NCBI GenBank assembly: GCA_028873525.1 | Contig: JAGWIM010000010.1 | Coordinates: 1-36,007 of the forward strand | DNA: 36,007 bases | Direction of reading: 5' to 3' | Origin: Pseudomonadota bacterium | GTDB lineage: Bacteria; Pseudomonadota; Alphaproteobacteria; Rickettsiales; SXRF01 | Part shown: positions 1 through 8,684 of the stretch, in pieces | Numbering within the stretch: position 1 is the stretch's first letter | Layout of the letters: each line of letters starts with the position of its first letter | The notes under the pieces: model-generated | Database searches by the model: none | Seen by the model: only the letters and a program-made list of their open reading frames with translations | What the model was told of the DNA's origin: nothing | Program-made: the position numbers and the translations under genes

Positions 1-237
1 TAATTCCAATTTCCATTTACGATTCCATTTCTTTATTTGTTTTTCTCGCGTTATCGCCGCTTCGATATTCTCCGTTGCTTCGTACCATACCAGCATGTGT
101 ACGCCATATTTTTTCGTGAATCCATCGGCTAGGTCATTCTTATGCTCACATACCCGCCTGATAAGATCGTTTGTCACTCCGATATACAAAGTTCCATTGC
201 GTATATTGGCGAGAATGTAAACATAGTACATTTTCAT
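1..237 (-). CDS. GIY-YIG nuclease family protein (C-terminus runs off window start)
   Basis: Own translation of the reverse strand: [79 protein letters not shown]; typical [19 protein letters not shown] signature. Confidence 0.9.
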   Translation of the reverse strand, partial: MKMYYVYILANIRNGTLYIGVTNDLIRRVCEHKNDLADGFTKKYGVHMLVWYEATENIEAAITREKQIKKWNRKWKLEL

Positions 238-284
238 CCCAGCCTCTCCATCCTTACTTTCTTGCCATTCCCAGGTCTCTTCTA

Positions 285-396
285 CTTTGTCATTCCCGCG
301 AAAGCGGGAATCCAGTGCGCCGCGTCTGCGGCGCAGAAGGACTTATACCGCGCCCACGGCGCTTTACTGGATTCCCATTTTCATGGGAATGACAAG
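285..396. repeat. Dispersed palindromic repeat with inverted ends (cattcccgcgaaagcgggaatccag ... ctggattcccattttcatgggaatga)
   Basis: Two hairpins in opposite orientation; translates to the VIPAKAGIQ / SRESGNP type peptide; related copy at about 7578-7607. Confidence 0.75.
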
Positions 397-1605
397 TTAT
401 ACTGTCACATCCGTCCACAATTCACTCTCCGCCGGTTCCGGACTCTGTTGCGCGAATTCAGCGGCTTCGGCGATGACGGCTTTGATTTCCTGGTCGATTT
501 TCTTGAGCGCATCCTCCGTCGCCACGCCGCCGGCGACGAGCCGTCCTTTCAAGCCCTCGATGGGGTCGTGGTGCGATTTGTACTCCTCGACCTCTTCCTT
601 GCTGCGGTATTTCGCCGGGTCGGACATCGAATGGCCGCGATAACGGTAGGTCTTCATCTCCAATAAAAACGGCCCGTTGCCGCCCTTCACGTATTTCACC
701 GCTTCCATCCCCGCCGCGCGCACGGCCATCACATCCATGCCGTCGACCTGCCGGCCGGGGATGCCGAAGCCTTCGCCGCGTTTGTATAATTCCGTCGTTG
801 CCGAGGCGCGCGCAAGCGACGTGCCCATCGCATACTGGTTGTTCTCGATGATGTAAATCACCGGCAGCTTCCACAAGCTCGCCATGTTGAACGATTCATA
901 GACCTGCCCCTGGTTCGATGCGCCGTCGCCGAAATAGGCGAGGCACAATGCGCCGTCCTCGCGGTATTTATGGGCAAAGCCGATGCCGGTGCCGATCGGC
1001 ACCGACGCGCCGACGATGCCGTGCCCGCCGTAGAAATGCTTCTCGGTCGAGAACATATGCATCGAGCCGCCCTTGCCGTGCGAGAATCCGCCTTCGCGGC
1101 CGGTCAGTTCGGCCATGATGCCCTTGGGGTCCATGCCGCAGGCGATCATATGCCCGTGGTCGCGGTAGCTGGTGATGACGGAGTCCTTAGCGCTGATGCA
1201 GCTCTGCATCCCTACGACCACCGCCTCCTGTCCGATGTAGAGGTGGCAGAAGCCGCCGATTAATCCCATGCCGTAAAGCTGCCCGGCCTTTTCCTCGAAC
1301 CGGCGGATCAGCAGCATGTCGCGGTAGAGCGAAAGCATCGCCTGCCTGGACAGCGCGGCCTTGGCTGCCGGCAATGGATGAATTTGCGCTTTGCTCATGG
1401 GTTTCTCCTCTTTGCCCGGCAGGTCAAGAAAATCATTGGCGGTGACTTCGCCGCCGGTGATTTTTGCCAGCCGCGTCAGGAATTCCTTGCGCGGGATGCG
1501 CTCGCCGCGCAGATATTTATAAATGGCCTGCGCCGAGATGCCCGCTTCCTGAGCGAAGGACTCAATGCTTTGCCGGGTTTCGGCAAGGTAGGCTTCCAGT
1601 TTCAT
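397..1605 (-). CDS. pdhA: Pyruvate dehydrogenase E1 component subunit alpha with N-terminal HTH (XRE-like) extension
   Basis: GDGASNQGQVYESFNMASLWKLPVIYIIENNQYAMGTS and RYRGHSMSDPAKYR are E1-alpha signatures; first ~70 aa (MKLEAYLAETRQSIESFAQEAGISAQAIYKYLRGERIPRKEFLTRLAKITGGEVTANDF) look like a complete small HTH protein; internal ATG at 1398 preceded by AGGAG. Confidence 0.9.
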   Translation of the reverse strand: MKLEAYLAETRQSIESFAQEAGISAQAIYKYLRGERIPRKEFLTRLAKITGGEVTANDFLDLPGKEEKPMSKAQIHPLPAAKAALSRQAMLSLYRDMLLIRRFEEKAGQLYGMGLIGGFCHLYIGQEAVVVGMQSCISAKDSVITSYRDHGHMIACGMDPKGIMAELTGREGGFSHGKGGSMHMFSTEKHFYGGHGIVGASVPIGTGIGFAHKYREDGALCLAYFGDGASNQGQVYESFNMASLWKLPVIYIIENNQYAMGTSLARASATTELYKRGEGFGIPGRQVDGMDVMAVRAAGMEAVKYVKGGNGPFLLEMKTYRYRGHSMSDPAKYRSKEEVEEYKSHHDPIEGLKGRLVAGGVATEDALKKIDQEIKAVIAEAAEFAQQSPEPAESELWTDVTV

Positions 1606-1708
1606 GCGGGCGTTATACAAAATGGATAAGGGCGATGCAAGCAGAAGATTTGCTGCGATGCAATAATCTCTTTTCTCTCTCCCTCTCAGGGAGAGGGGGG
1701 AAGTAAGC

Positions 1709-2311
1709 TTACGCCCGTTTCCTGCCCACCCAGCCGCGCACGCGCTGCTTGGCTTTTTCGATGCTCATGACGTTTTCGATGCGCCGGTCGAGGAACGCCC
1801 AGGTCTCTTTGCTGCCTTCGCTTCTGTCGTTCAGCCAGACCAGCAGCGTCGAGGAATAGACGCCGGCCAGCAACAGCCGTTTGGTGTAGAAATTAAAGTC
1901 GGTGGAAGCGTCGCCCGCCGCCCGCCAGATGGCGTCCACCGTCGCGTATAAGCCTTTCAGCGCCGGCGGGGCATGGTGCGGCAGCGCCAGCAGCGCCACC
2001 GCCTTCCGCACCGCTTCCCGGTGCGCCGCCATGCCGGAAAGCCTGATCCGCACCAGCGCGGCGATGCGCCGGCGGATGTTCATGGCCTCGCCGCCCAGCG
2101 CATGGAATTCTTTGAGCATCTGCGCGTCCTGCGCCCGCAAAAACCACTGCGCCGCCTCCACCCCGCCGCCGGGAAATACCCGCACCGCGTCGGTTCCCAG
2201 GTAGCCCGCCGCCTTCGCCGCGCTTTCAAGCGTCGTTTCGCTCCAGCCATCGAACGGCACGAGCGGCAGGGCTTTTTCGATGATGTCGGCGGCAGCTTTT
2301 TGTTTATCCAT
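1709..2311 (-). CDS. COQ9 family protein (ubiquinone biosynthesis)
   Basis: ALPLVPFDGWSETTLESAAKAAGYLGTDAVRVFPGGG...TDFNFYTKRLLLAGVYSSTLLVWLND is a COQ9 pattern; start set at MDKQKAAA. Confidence 0.85.
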   Translation of the reverse strand: MDKQKAAADIIEKALPLVPFDGWSETTLESAAKAAGYLGTDAVRVFPGGGVEAAQWFLRAQDAQMLKEFHALGGEAMNIRRRIAALVRIRLSGMAAHREAVRKAVALLALPHHAPPALKGLYATVDAIWRAAGDASTDFNFYTKRLLLAGVYSSTLLVWLNDRSEGSKETWAFLDRRIENVMSIEKAKQRVRGWVGRKRA

Positions 2312-2451
2312 GCTTCTACCCCGCATAAGCGCAGCGCACCCGCCCCGGCGAAGCAATCCTTCGCTACGGCGTGGCCGATTTACCCCCTGCGCTTCGGACT
2401 GTGCCTTCGGCTTGTCCCCGGCCGCTCCCCCTCGGGAGGGGAGCCAAGGAT

Positions 2452-3099
2452 TTAGCCATGCGCGAAAATATCCTCGTTCTCCCAGCCGGCCAAATCCAGT
2501 TCGGCGCGGCAGGGGAGGAAATTGAAGCAGGACTGCGCCAGATCCTCGCGGCCTTCGCGGGAAAGCATTTCATCGAGCTTGTCGCGCAGGCGGTGCAGGT
2601 ACAACACGTCGGCGGCGGCGTAATCGATCTGCTCGCGGGTGAGCGATCCGGCGCCCCAGTCGGAGCTTTGCTGCTGCTTGGAAACATCGACGCCGAGCAG
2701 TTCCTTGCAGATTTCCTTGTAGCCGTGCCTGTCGGTATAGGTGCGCACGAGGCGCGACGCGGTGCGTGTGCAGAACACCGGCGTAATCCTGATACCGAGG
2801 TAATGGCGCATGATGGCGAGATCGAACCGCGCGAAATGGAAAATCTTGGTGCGCTTGGGATCGGCCAGCAGCTTCTTCAGGTTCGGCGCGTCATAATGTA
2901 CATGCGCCACCGCTTCGCTGCTTGAGCGCGGCGCTTGCGCAAACTGCACGAGATGCGCGTCGCCGTTGCCGTCAGAAAGCTGCACGAGGCACAGCCGGTC
3001 GCGCTTGTTGTTGAGGCCCATCGCCTCGGTATCGACCGCGATGTCGCCCTTCAGCGTCACTCCGGCGGGCAGGTCGCCCTGATGCAGATGATTGGTCAT
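2452..3099 (-). CDS. Ribonuclease D-like 3'-5' exonuclease
   Basis: IAVDTEAMGLNNKRDRLCLVQLSDG, HFARFDLAIM, QIDYAAADVLYLHRLRDKL: DEDDy exonuclease motifs. Confidence 0.9.
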   Translation of the reverse strand: MTNHLHQGDLPAGVTLKGDIAVDTEAMGLNNKRDRLCLVQLSDGNGDAHLVQFAQAPRSSSEAVAHVHYDAPNLKKLLADPKRTKIFHFARFDLAIMRHYLGIRITPVFCTRTASRLVRTYTDRHGYKEICKELLGVDVSKQQQSSDWGAGSLTREQIDYAAADVLYLHRLRDKLDEMLSREGREDLAQSCFNFLPCRAELDLAGWENEDIFAHG

Positions 3100-3179
3100 A
3101 ATCCCCTTGTAACCCAACCGGCAACGGCGGCAAGCGATAATTAGATCGACATATTATTATTTTGTAATAAAATCCTCCC

Positions 3180-3842
3180 ATGCAGAACCTCGCCGCCCAG
3201 GCGCGCCACGCGCCGCTGCTCAATCTCGACGTGCTGGCCGCCGCCCCGCCGCTGCGTGACCCGTATCCGCACGTCCTCACCGCCGGGATGCTCTCGCCCG
3301 CCGATATGCCGACGCTGAAGCGCGATTTCCCGGACATCGCCAAAACCGGCTTCCTGCCGCTGTCGGCATTGCAATGCGAAGGGGCGTTCGCCGATTTGAT
3401 TGCCGAACTGCAGGGGGCGGATCTGGCCGCCATCCTGTCCGACAAGCTGGGGCTGGAACTGCGCGACAAACCACGCATGATCACCATCCGCAAATGGTCG
3501 GCGGGCAATGACGGCCGCATCCATAACGACGGCGAAGCGAAAATCGCCACCTCGCTGCTTTATCTCAACGACACCTGGCCGGAAGGCGATGGCGGCCGCC
3601 TGCGCGTGCTGCGCAGCAACAAAAGCTTCGACGACACGGCGCTGGAAGTCCCGCCGATATACGGCACGTTCTTTGCCTTCGCCCGCGCTGACAATTCCTG
3701 GCACGGCCACAAGCCTTTCAGCGGCGAGCGCCGCGTCGTGCAGATCACCTGGCTTCGGAGTCAGGAGGATTACGACCGCAAGGAAAAGCGCGGCAAATTC
3801 GCGCTGCTGATGAAGAAAATTTTCAAAGGTTCCGAATATTAA
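3180..3842 (+). CDS. 2OG-Fe(II) oxygenase superfamily protein
   Basis: IHNDGEAKIATSLLYLNDTWPEGDGGRLRVL ... GTFFAFARADNSWHGHKPFSGERRVVQITW: HxD...H...R facial triad. Confidence 0.85.
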   Translation: MQNLAAQARHAPLLNLDVLAAAPPLRDPYPHVLTAGMLSPADMPTLKRDFPDIAKTGFLPLSALQCEGAFADLIAELQGADLAAILSDKLGLELRDKPRMITIRKWSAGNDGRIHNDGEAKIATSLLYLNDTWPEGDGGRLRVLRSNKSFDDTALEVPPIYGTFFAFARADNSWHGHKPFSGERRVVQITWLRSQEDYDRKEKRGKFALLMKKIFKGSEY

Positions 3843-4296
3843 GCATTGGCTGATTAAATCCGAACCCTCCGTCTGGTCGTGGGCGATGCAGCGGGCGGCG
3901 GGCGCCCAAGGCACGGCGTGGACCGGCGTGCGCAACCACCTCGCCAGGCAGCATCTGATGGCGATGAAACACGGCGACCGCGCGTTTTTCTATCATTCGA
4001 ACGAGGGCAAGGACATCGTCGGCATCGTGGAAGTGATTCGCGGGCATTACCCCGACCCGACGGCGGAAAAAGGCGAACCCTGGCTAGTGGTGGATGTGAA
4101 GGCGGTTAGCGCGCTCAAAACGCCGGTGACGCTGGCTGCCATCAAAGCCAACCCGAAACTTTCAAAAATGTCGCTCGTCACCTCCGCCCGCCTCTCCGTC
4201 CAGCCGGTGACCGAGGCGGAATGGGAGGTGGTGTGCGAGATGGGGGGGTGGCCAATTCCGGCGCAGGTTCATTCATTCTTAACCCCCGTATGTTAA
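3838..4296 (+). CDS. EVE domain-containing protein (likely ATT start overlapping upstream stop)
   Basis: KHWLIKSEPSVWSWAMQ...GTAWTGVRNHLARQHLMAMKHGDRAFFYHSNEGKDIVGIVEV is EVE/PUA-like; no ATG in frame before the conserved N-terminus. Confidence 0.85.
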   Translation: MKHWLIKSEPSVWSWAMQRAAGAQGTAWTGVRNHLARQHLMAMKHGDRAFFYHSNEGKDIVGIVEVIRGHYPDPTAEKGEPWLVVDVKAVSALKTPVTLAAIKANPKLSKMSLVTSARLSVQPVTEAEWEVVCEMGGWPIPAQVHSFLTPVC

Positions 4297-4380
4297 AGTG
4301 CGGGTAGTTGTGCGCGTTATGCCGGTGCGTGCCGGAATAGTCAGGGCACCTTCGGTAAAAAGATACGAAAGGAATGATTT

Positions 4381-5202
4381 ATGTTCAATGGCACCGGCAA
4401 AAGGGCGGAACGCGGCGCCGAAGCGGACGCTCCGGAAATAACCGATGCGCCACCGAAGACGCCGGAATTCCCGCTGTTTTTCAGCAAGCCGTCGGTTATC
4501 AACTCGGAGCGCCATGCCAGGGCCGGCATACGCGCGAACCTCCCGCCGACTTTTGCCCGCGCGACCAACTCCATTCCGCTTACCGTGGGAGAATTCATCG
4601 AGGCCGCCAAATATTATCCTGTCGTTTTCACCGGCAATGATCCGGTGATGCCTGTTGTCATCGTCGGGCTGGAACAGAATAATTATTTTGTTGGCCAGGA
4701 CGGCAAATGGAGGGAAAATACCTATATTCCGGCCTATGTGCGAAAATATCCGTTCGTGTTCATGGAAACGCCGGGATCCGATCAGTTGACGCTGTGCATC
4801 GATGAGGGCGCGCCGCAATTTACGGCGCGGGCGGAAGGCGACGATACCCCCCTCTATGAAGCCGGCAAGCCTTCGGCATTTACACGCAATGCGCTGGCGT
4901 TCTGCACCGCTTTCCAGGAGCAGCACGCATTGACCCGCCAATTCTGCAGCAAGCTGAAGGAGCTGAATCTGCTGGCGCCCAATCGTTCGGATGCCAAGCT
5001 TGATACCGGACGCATGATTCAACTGGGAGGCTTTCAGGTCATCGATCAGGAAAAGCTGGGGCGACTGCCGGGCGATACCATCGGCGAATTGCATAAACAG
5101 GGTTGGCTGCCGCTGATGTACTACGCTCTATTGTCCACGTCGAGCTGGCGTAACCTGGTCAATCTGGCCGCCGAGAGCGAACGCAAAAATGAATCGGATT
5201 GA
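4381..5202 (+). CDS. SapC family protein
   Basis: KYYPVVFTGNDPVMPVVIVGLEQNNYFVGQDGKWRENTYIPAYVRKYPFVF is SapC-like. Confidence 0.85.
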   Translation: MFNGTGKRAERGAEADAPEITDAPPKTPEFPLFFSKPSVINSERHARAGIRANLPPTFARATNSIPLTVGEFIEAAKYYPVVFTGNDPVMPVVIVGLEQNNYFVGQDGKWRENTYIPAYVRKYPFVFMETPGSDQLTLCIDEGAPQFTARAEGDDTPLYEAGKPSAFTRNALAFCTAFQEQHALTRQFCSKLKELNLLAPNRSDAKLDTGRMIQLGGFQVIDQEKLGRLPGDTIGELHKQGWLPLMYYALLSTSSWRNLVNLAAESERKNESD

Positions 5203-5468
5203 TAATCCGCGGGCATTACCCCGGCCCGGCGGCGCAAAAAGGCGAACCTGCCTGCGCGAAGCCGGGGCTTCGCTCCGGCGTAGGCAGGCCGTGGGCGGTG
5301 GATGTGAAGGCGGGTAGCGCGCTCAAAACGCCGGTGACGCTGGCTGCCGTCAAAGCCAACCCGAAACTTTCCAAGATGTCGCTCGTCACCTCCGCCCGCC
5401 TCTCCGTCCAGCCGGTGACGGCAGCGGAGTGGGAGATTGTGTGCGGGATGGGTGAAATTTCAAACTGA
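5199..5468 (+). pseudogene. Partial duplicate of the EVE-gene 3' half, interrupted in-frame by a palindromic repeat
   Basis: IRGHYPGPAAQKGEP-[ACAKPGLRSGVGRP]-WAVDVKAGSALKTPVTLAAVKANPKLSKMSLVTSARLSVQPVTAAEWEIVCGMG parallels IRGHYPDPTAEKGEPWLVVDVKAVSALKTPVTLAAIKANPKLSKMSLVTSARLSVQPVTEAEWEVVCEMG of the intact gene. Confidence 0.85.
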
Positions 5469-5478
5469 ATTTCTGACC

Positions 5479-5934
5479 TTATACTTCCTGAGGTGCAATT
5501 ACCCACCCATGTTTTTCGGCGGCCAGCGAGAGCAATCGTTGGAACTCTTTCCACTTCTTTTTTTCGGCAGTAGGTTTATCAGCAAAAGGTGGAGTTGTTG
5601 TAATAAGAGAGTGTGCAGGGCGGTCTTCTTTTTTGTCAAAAATTATGTCGTGTGCACGACTTGTATTACTGTCTGCCAAAGAAGCATTGCCGCTTATCGC
5701 TCTCACTTCTTTTGCCTGAATTTTCACCACAGCATTTGTAGAATCAAATTGCGCTTCCTGAGGAGAGAAAAGTAGAAGTGCACGATCTACTGAAGGTGTG
5801 TATGTCCTATCATTCCAAATACCCCGACTGAGCCTTAACATTCCATCTATAACTTCATAATGATGATTAGGATCTGGTATCTGAAATGGACGATAAAACC
5901 ATTCATCGTTGCCAATTTCTAGAGGGGTCATCAT
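5479..5934 (-). CDS. Hypothetical protein (islet gene 3)
   Basis: 151-aa ORF abutting the preceding ORF on the same strand; no confident family. Confidence 0.75.
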   Translation of the reverse strand: MMTPLEIGNDEWFYRPFQIPDPNHHYEVIDGMLRLSRGIWNDRTYTPSVDRALLLFSPQEAQFDSTNAVVKIQAKEVRAISGNASLADSNTSRAHDIIFDKKEDRPAHSLITTTPPFADKPTAEKKKWKEFQRLLSLAAEKHGWVIAPQEV

Positions 5935-6462
5935 TTAAACCCCTAAAATTAGCCATCTCAATTTAGAAGGTAAGGCGGTATTTGTAAGAATGCCTGTAGT
6001 GATTTTTGGAGAATTGTCAGCATTTCGTGTTTCAGAAAATATAACCTCGTTGCCTGAAATGTCTAAAGTCAAATTCCTATCTTTATACCACCACTCTAGA
6101 ACCAAATCTCCTTCTTCGTCTGTGCTAATGAAAGGTTTGCGCCACTCATAGTCATGTTGTGCCACTAAGGAATAAATTTTACGGCCCCAATTTTTTGCAT
6201 TCTTTATGGAGACAGATTTAGGTTTTGCCGACCCATTGCCATCCCAGTTCCTAGTCCATGAATGCAGTAAATTGATTTCGTCGATGAATTGATGCCATTC
6301 TGCAAGAATTTTTTGCCGTTTCATTTTCTCATCAGTATTCCCGATCTCTGAATCTGCTGAAACTGCAAAAGGTCTTAAAAATGCCCTTACACGGTCTGAA
6401 CAAACTGAAGATAACGGCGTATATCCACTAACTATTGGTTGTAAAGCGAGAGCTTGCCTCAT
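5935..6462 (-). CDS. Hypothetical protein with NWDGNGSAKP motif (islet gene 2)
   Basis: 175-aa ORF overlapping the upstream gene stop by 4 nt. Confidence 0.75.
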   Translation of the reverse strand: MRQALALQPIVSGYTPLSSVCSDRVRAFLRPFAVSADSEIGNTDEKMKRQKILAEWHQFIDEINLLHSWTRNWDGNGSAKPKSVSIKNAKNWGRKIYSLVAQHDYEWRKPFISTDEEGDLVLEWWYKDRNLTLDISGNEVIFSETRNADNSPKITTGILTNTALPSKLRWLILGV

Positions 6463-7202
6463 GATATTAGAATCTCCGTTTTGTCGGTTATCGAGGATTT
6501 AAAAACGAAATTCTTTTGGTCTCTAAGTATTTCGATGCGGTCTTTTAATCCCTTGGTGCCAGGCTTGAAGTGTTTGTTATCAAATACATCAATATCAAGA
6601 AGAATAGATGAACATCCTGGCTTTGTAGGTTGAACGACTGTTTGAGTTATATTTGCCACCCCTCCTTCTTTTTGAGGAAGAGGAATTTGTGCCTGCATAA
6701 CAAAACCTGCGACTTTGACGTTTATATCGTCGTCGAATAAGTGTGGATACACTTTGAAATATTCTTTGAGCTCAAAACTAGTCTCAGGAATATCGATTCT
6801 GTTAATGTAACGAAGTGCTTGGCGAACTACTTTCTGAGGCTTAAAAATACGCTTATAAACATTCCAATATTTATATGCATCTTTGCTGAAAGTTTCCCAA
6901 CGATCATAGTAATTTAATATGCTAAAAGCATATCCATTTTCCCGAGCCTGTATTACATATCTACCGTCAGGACTTTCCAATCTAATGCCGACCTTTTTTT
7001 TACTTTGAGAATTATTTTGCTGATCTTCTCCGATATGAAACTCCAGCAGCATTTCATCAATATCTTTTGACGTGTACCCCTTAGATAATTCGCTTTTTAT
7101 ATCTTCGTAAAAAGACTTATTGAATCCCTCACATGGCAAAACCTGTAAGGCTAAAACTGCCTCAATAATCGGGGCTTTTGGATAGTGCATCAATTTCTTC
7201 AT
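6459..7202 (-). CDS. TIGR04255-like family protein (islet gene 1)
   Basis: N-terminal MHYPKAPIIEAVLALQV and ...LLDIDVF... C-terminal pattern resemble TIGR04255. Confidence 0.7.
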   Translation of the reverse strand: MKKLMHYPKAPIIEAVLALQVLPCEGFNKSFYEDIKSELSKGYTSKDIDEMLLEFHIGEDQQNNSQSKKKVGIRLESPDGRYVIQARENGYAFSILNYYDRWETFSKDAYKYWNVYKRIFKPQKVVRQALRYINRIDIPETSFELKEYFKVYPHLFDDDINVKVAGFVMQAQIPLPQKEGGVANITQTVVQPTKPGCSSILLDIDVFDNKHFKPGTKGLKDRIEILRDQKNFVFKSSITDKTEILIS

Positions 7203-7300
7203 ATTACTATATATAGTAGTATTTCGCGATTATAAAACATATTTATGACAAAATAGTAAATATCCGGGAAGAGGGAAAATTAAAATAAATATTTTAAATC

Positions 7301-7385
7301 TGGTGCCCAGGAAGGGACTCGAACCCCCACGCCTCGCGGCGCTAGCACCTGAAGCTAGTGCGTCTACCAATTCCGCCACCTGGGC
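7301..7385 (-). tRNA. tRNA-Leu(CAG)
   Basis: Reverse strand GCCCAGGTGGCGGAATTGGTAGACGCACTAGCTTCAGGTGCTAGCGCCGCGAGGCGTGGGGGTTCGAGTCCCTTCCTGGGCACCA; loop TTCAGGT. Confidence 0.95.
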
Positions 7386-7567
7386 ACTCTCATACAAAAT
7401 CCACATGTGGGATTTTGTTCCTTATAATCTTCTGGATCCCCCTTCGCCCTGCGGGCTTCGGAGGACGACAGATTTCTTACCACTCGTGCCTCGTGGAGAA
7501 ATCTGGTCGATTCCGCCACCTGGGCACATTCGTACAAAATCCACATGTGGGATTTGTTTCTTAATAC
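7370..7567 (-). repeat. Partial tandem duplication of the tRNA-Leu 5' end plus its upstream palindrome
   Basis: ttccgccacctgggcac..t[cg].tacaaaatccacatgtgggatttt occurs at about 7371-7418 and 7511-7556. Confidence 0.85.
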
Positions 7568-7750
7568 TTTATCTTGTCGCTGGATTCCCGCCTGCGCGGG
7601 AATGACAGAAAGCAAAGGAACTGCCTTATAGCCGCTTTGCGGCGGTTGTCAATCGCACCGCATCAAAACAGTTGAGTTTCATGGCTTTTCGGTTTTTACT
7701 CTTAAAATCATTGCTCTAATTGCGCTGGCGTCAATTCTCGGAAGGTACGC

Positions 7751-8683
7751 ATGGAAAATCTCATCATCACCATCGTCGGCGGCACGGGCTTCCTCGGGCG
7801 GTATGTCGTGCGCGATCTGGCGCGGGCGGGTTACCGGCTGCGCGTCATCGCGCGCCATCCCGACGCGGCGCTGTTCCTCAAAACGGCGTGCAGTCCCGGC
7901 CGGATTGTGCTGGAGCGCGGCGACATCGTGCGCCCGGAATCGCTCGCCCATAAAATCGGCGGTTCCTGGGCGGTCGTCAATCTCGCCGGCATTCTCCATG
8001 AATCAGGCCGGCAGACCTTTTCCGCCGTTCATGCGCGCGGGCCGGAAAAGCTCGCCGAGATGGCGCGCGCCGCCGGCGTTTCGCGCTTCATCCACGTCTC
8101 GGCGCTCGGCGTCGGCGAAAGCCAAGGCTCGACATATGCACGATCGAAACTGCTCGGCGAAAAGGCGGTGCTGGCGGCGTTTCCCTCCGCCACCATCCTG
8201 CGCCCTTCCATCATCTTCGGGACGGAAGACAATTTCTTCAACCGCTTCGCGCAGATGGCCAGGTTTTCTCCCGTCTTGCCTTTAATCGGCGGCGGGCGCA
8301 CGCGCCTCCAGCCGGTATATGCCGGCGATGCCGCCAAGGCCGTCCTCGCCTGCCTCGCCCGCGCCGACGGCGCCGGCTGCATCTATGAACTCGGCGGCCC
8401 GCAGATTTACACCTTCCGCGAGCTGATGGAATACATCTTACACGTCACCGGCAGGCGCCGCGCGCTGGTTTCCGTGCCGTTTAGCGTCGCCTCATGCAAG
8501 GCGGCGTTCCTTGAATTGCTGCCCCGTCCGCCGCTGACGCGCGATCAGGTGCGGCTGCTGCGCGCCGACAACGTGGTGGCCTTAAGCGCGTTGACCTTCG
8601 CCGACCTCGGCATCTCGCCCACCGCGATGGAAATGATCGTACCGGAATATCTGTCGCGCTTTCACCGGAAAATGGCGGCATGA
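7751..8683 (+). CDS. NDUFA9-like / NAD(P)-dependent epimerase-type SDR
   Basis: IITIVGGTGFLGRYVVRDLARAGYRLRVIAR, YARSKLLGEKAV, ILRPSIIFGTEDNFFNRFA. Confidence 0.88.
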   Translation: MENLIITIVGGTGFLGRYVVRDLARAGYRLRVIARHPDAALFLKTACSPGRIVLERGDIVRPESLAHKIGGSWAVVNLAGILHESGRQTFSAVHARGPEKLAEMARAAGVSRFIHVSALGVGESQGSTYARSKLLGEKAVLAAFPSATILRPSIIFGTEDNFFNRFAQMARFSPVLPLIGGGRTRLQPVYAGDAAKAVLACLARADGAGCIYELGGPQIYTFRELMEYILHVTGRRRALVSVPFSVASCKAAFLELLPRPPLTRDQVRLLRADNVVALSALTFADLGISPTAMEMIVPEYLSRFHRKMAA

Positions 8684-8684
8684 C

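Noticed and set aside
142-666. 174-aa plus-strand ORF containing VIPAKAGIQ
   Set aside because: Runs through a dispersed repeat and antisense to pdhA; the peptide is a repeat translation artefact.
4279-5094. 271-aa minus-strand ORF opposite sapC
   Set aside because: Shadow ORF antisense to a well-supported SapC gene.
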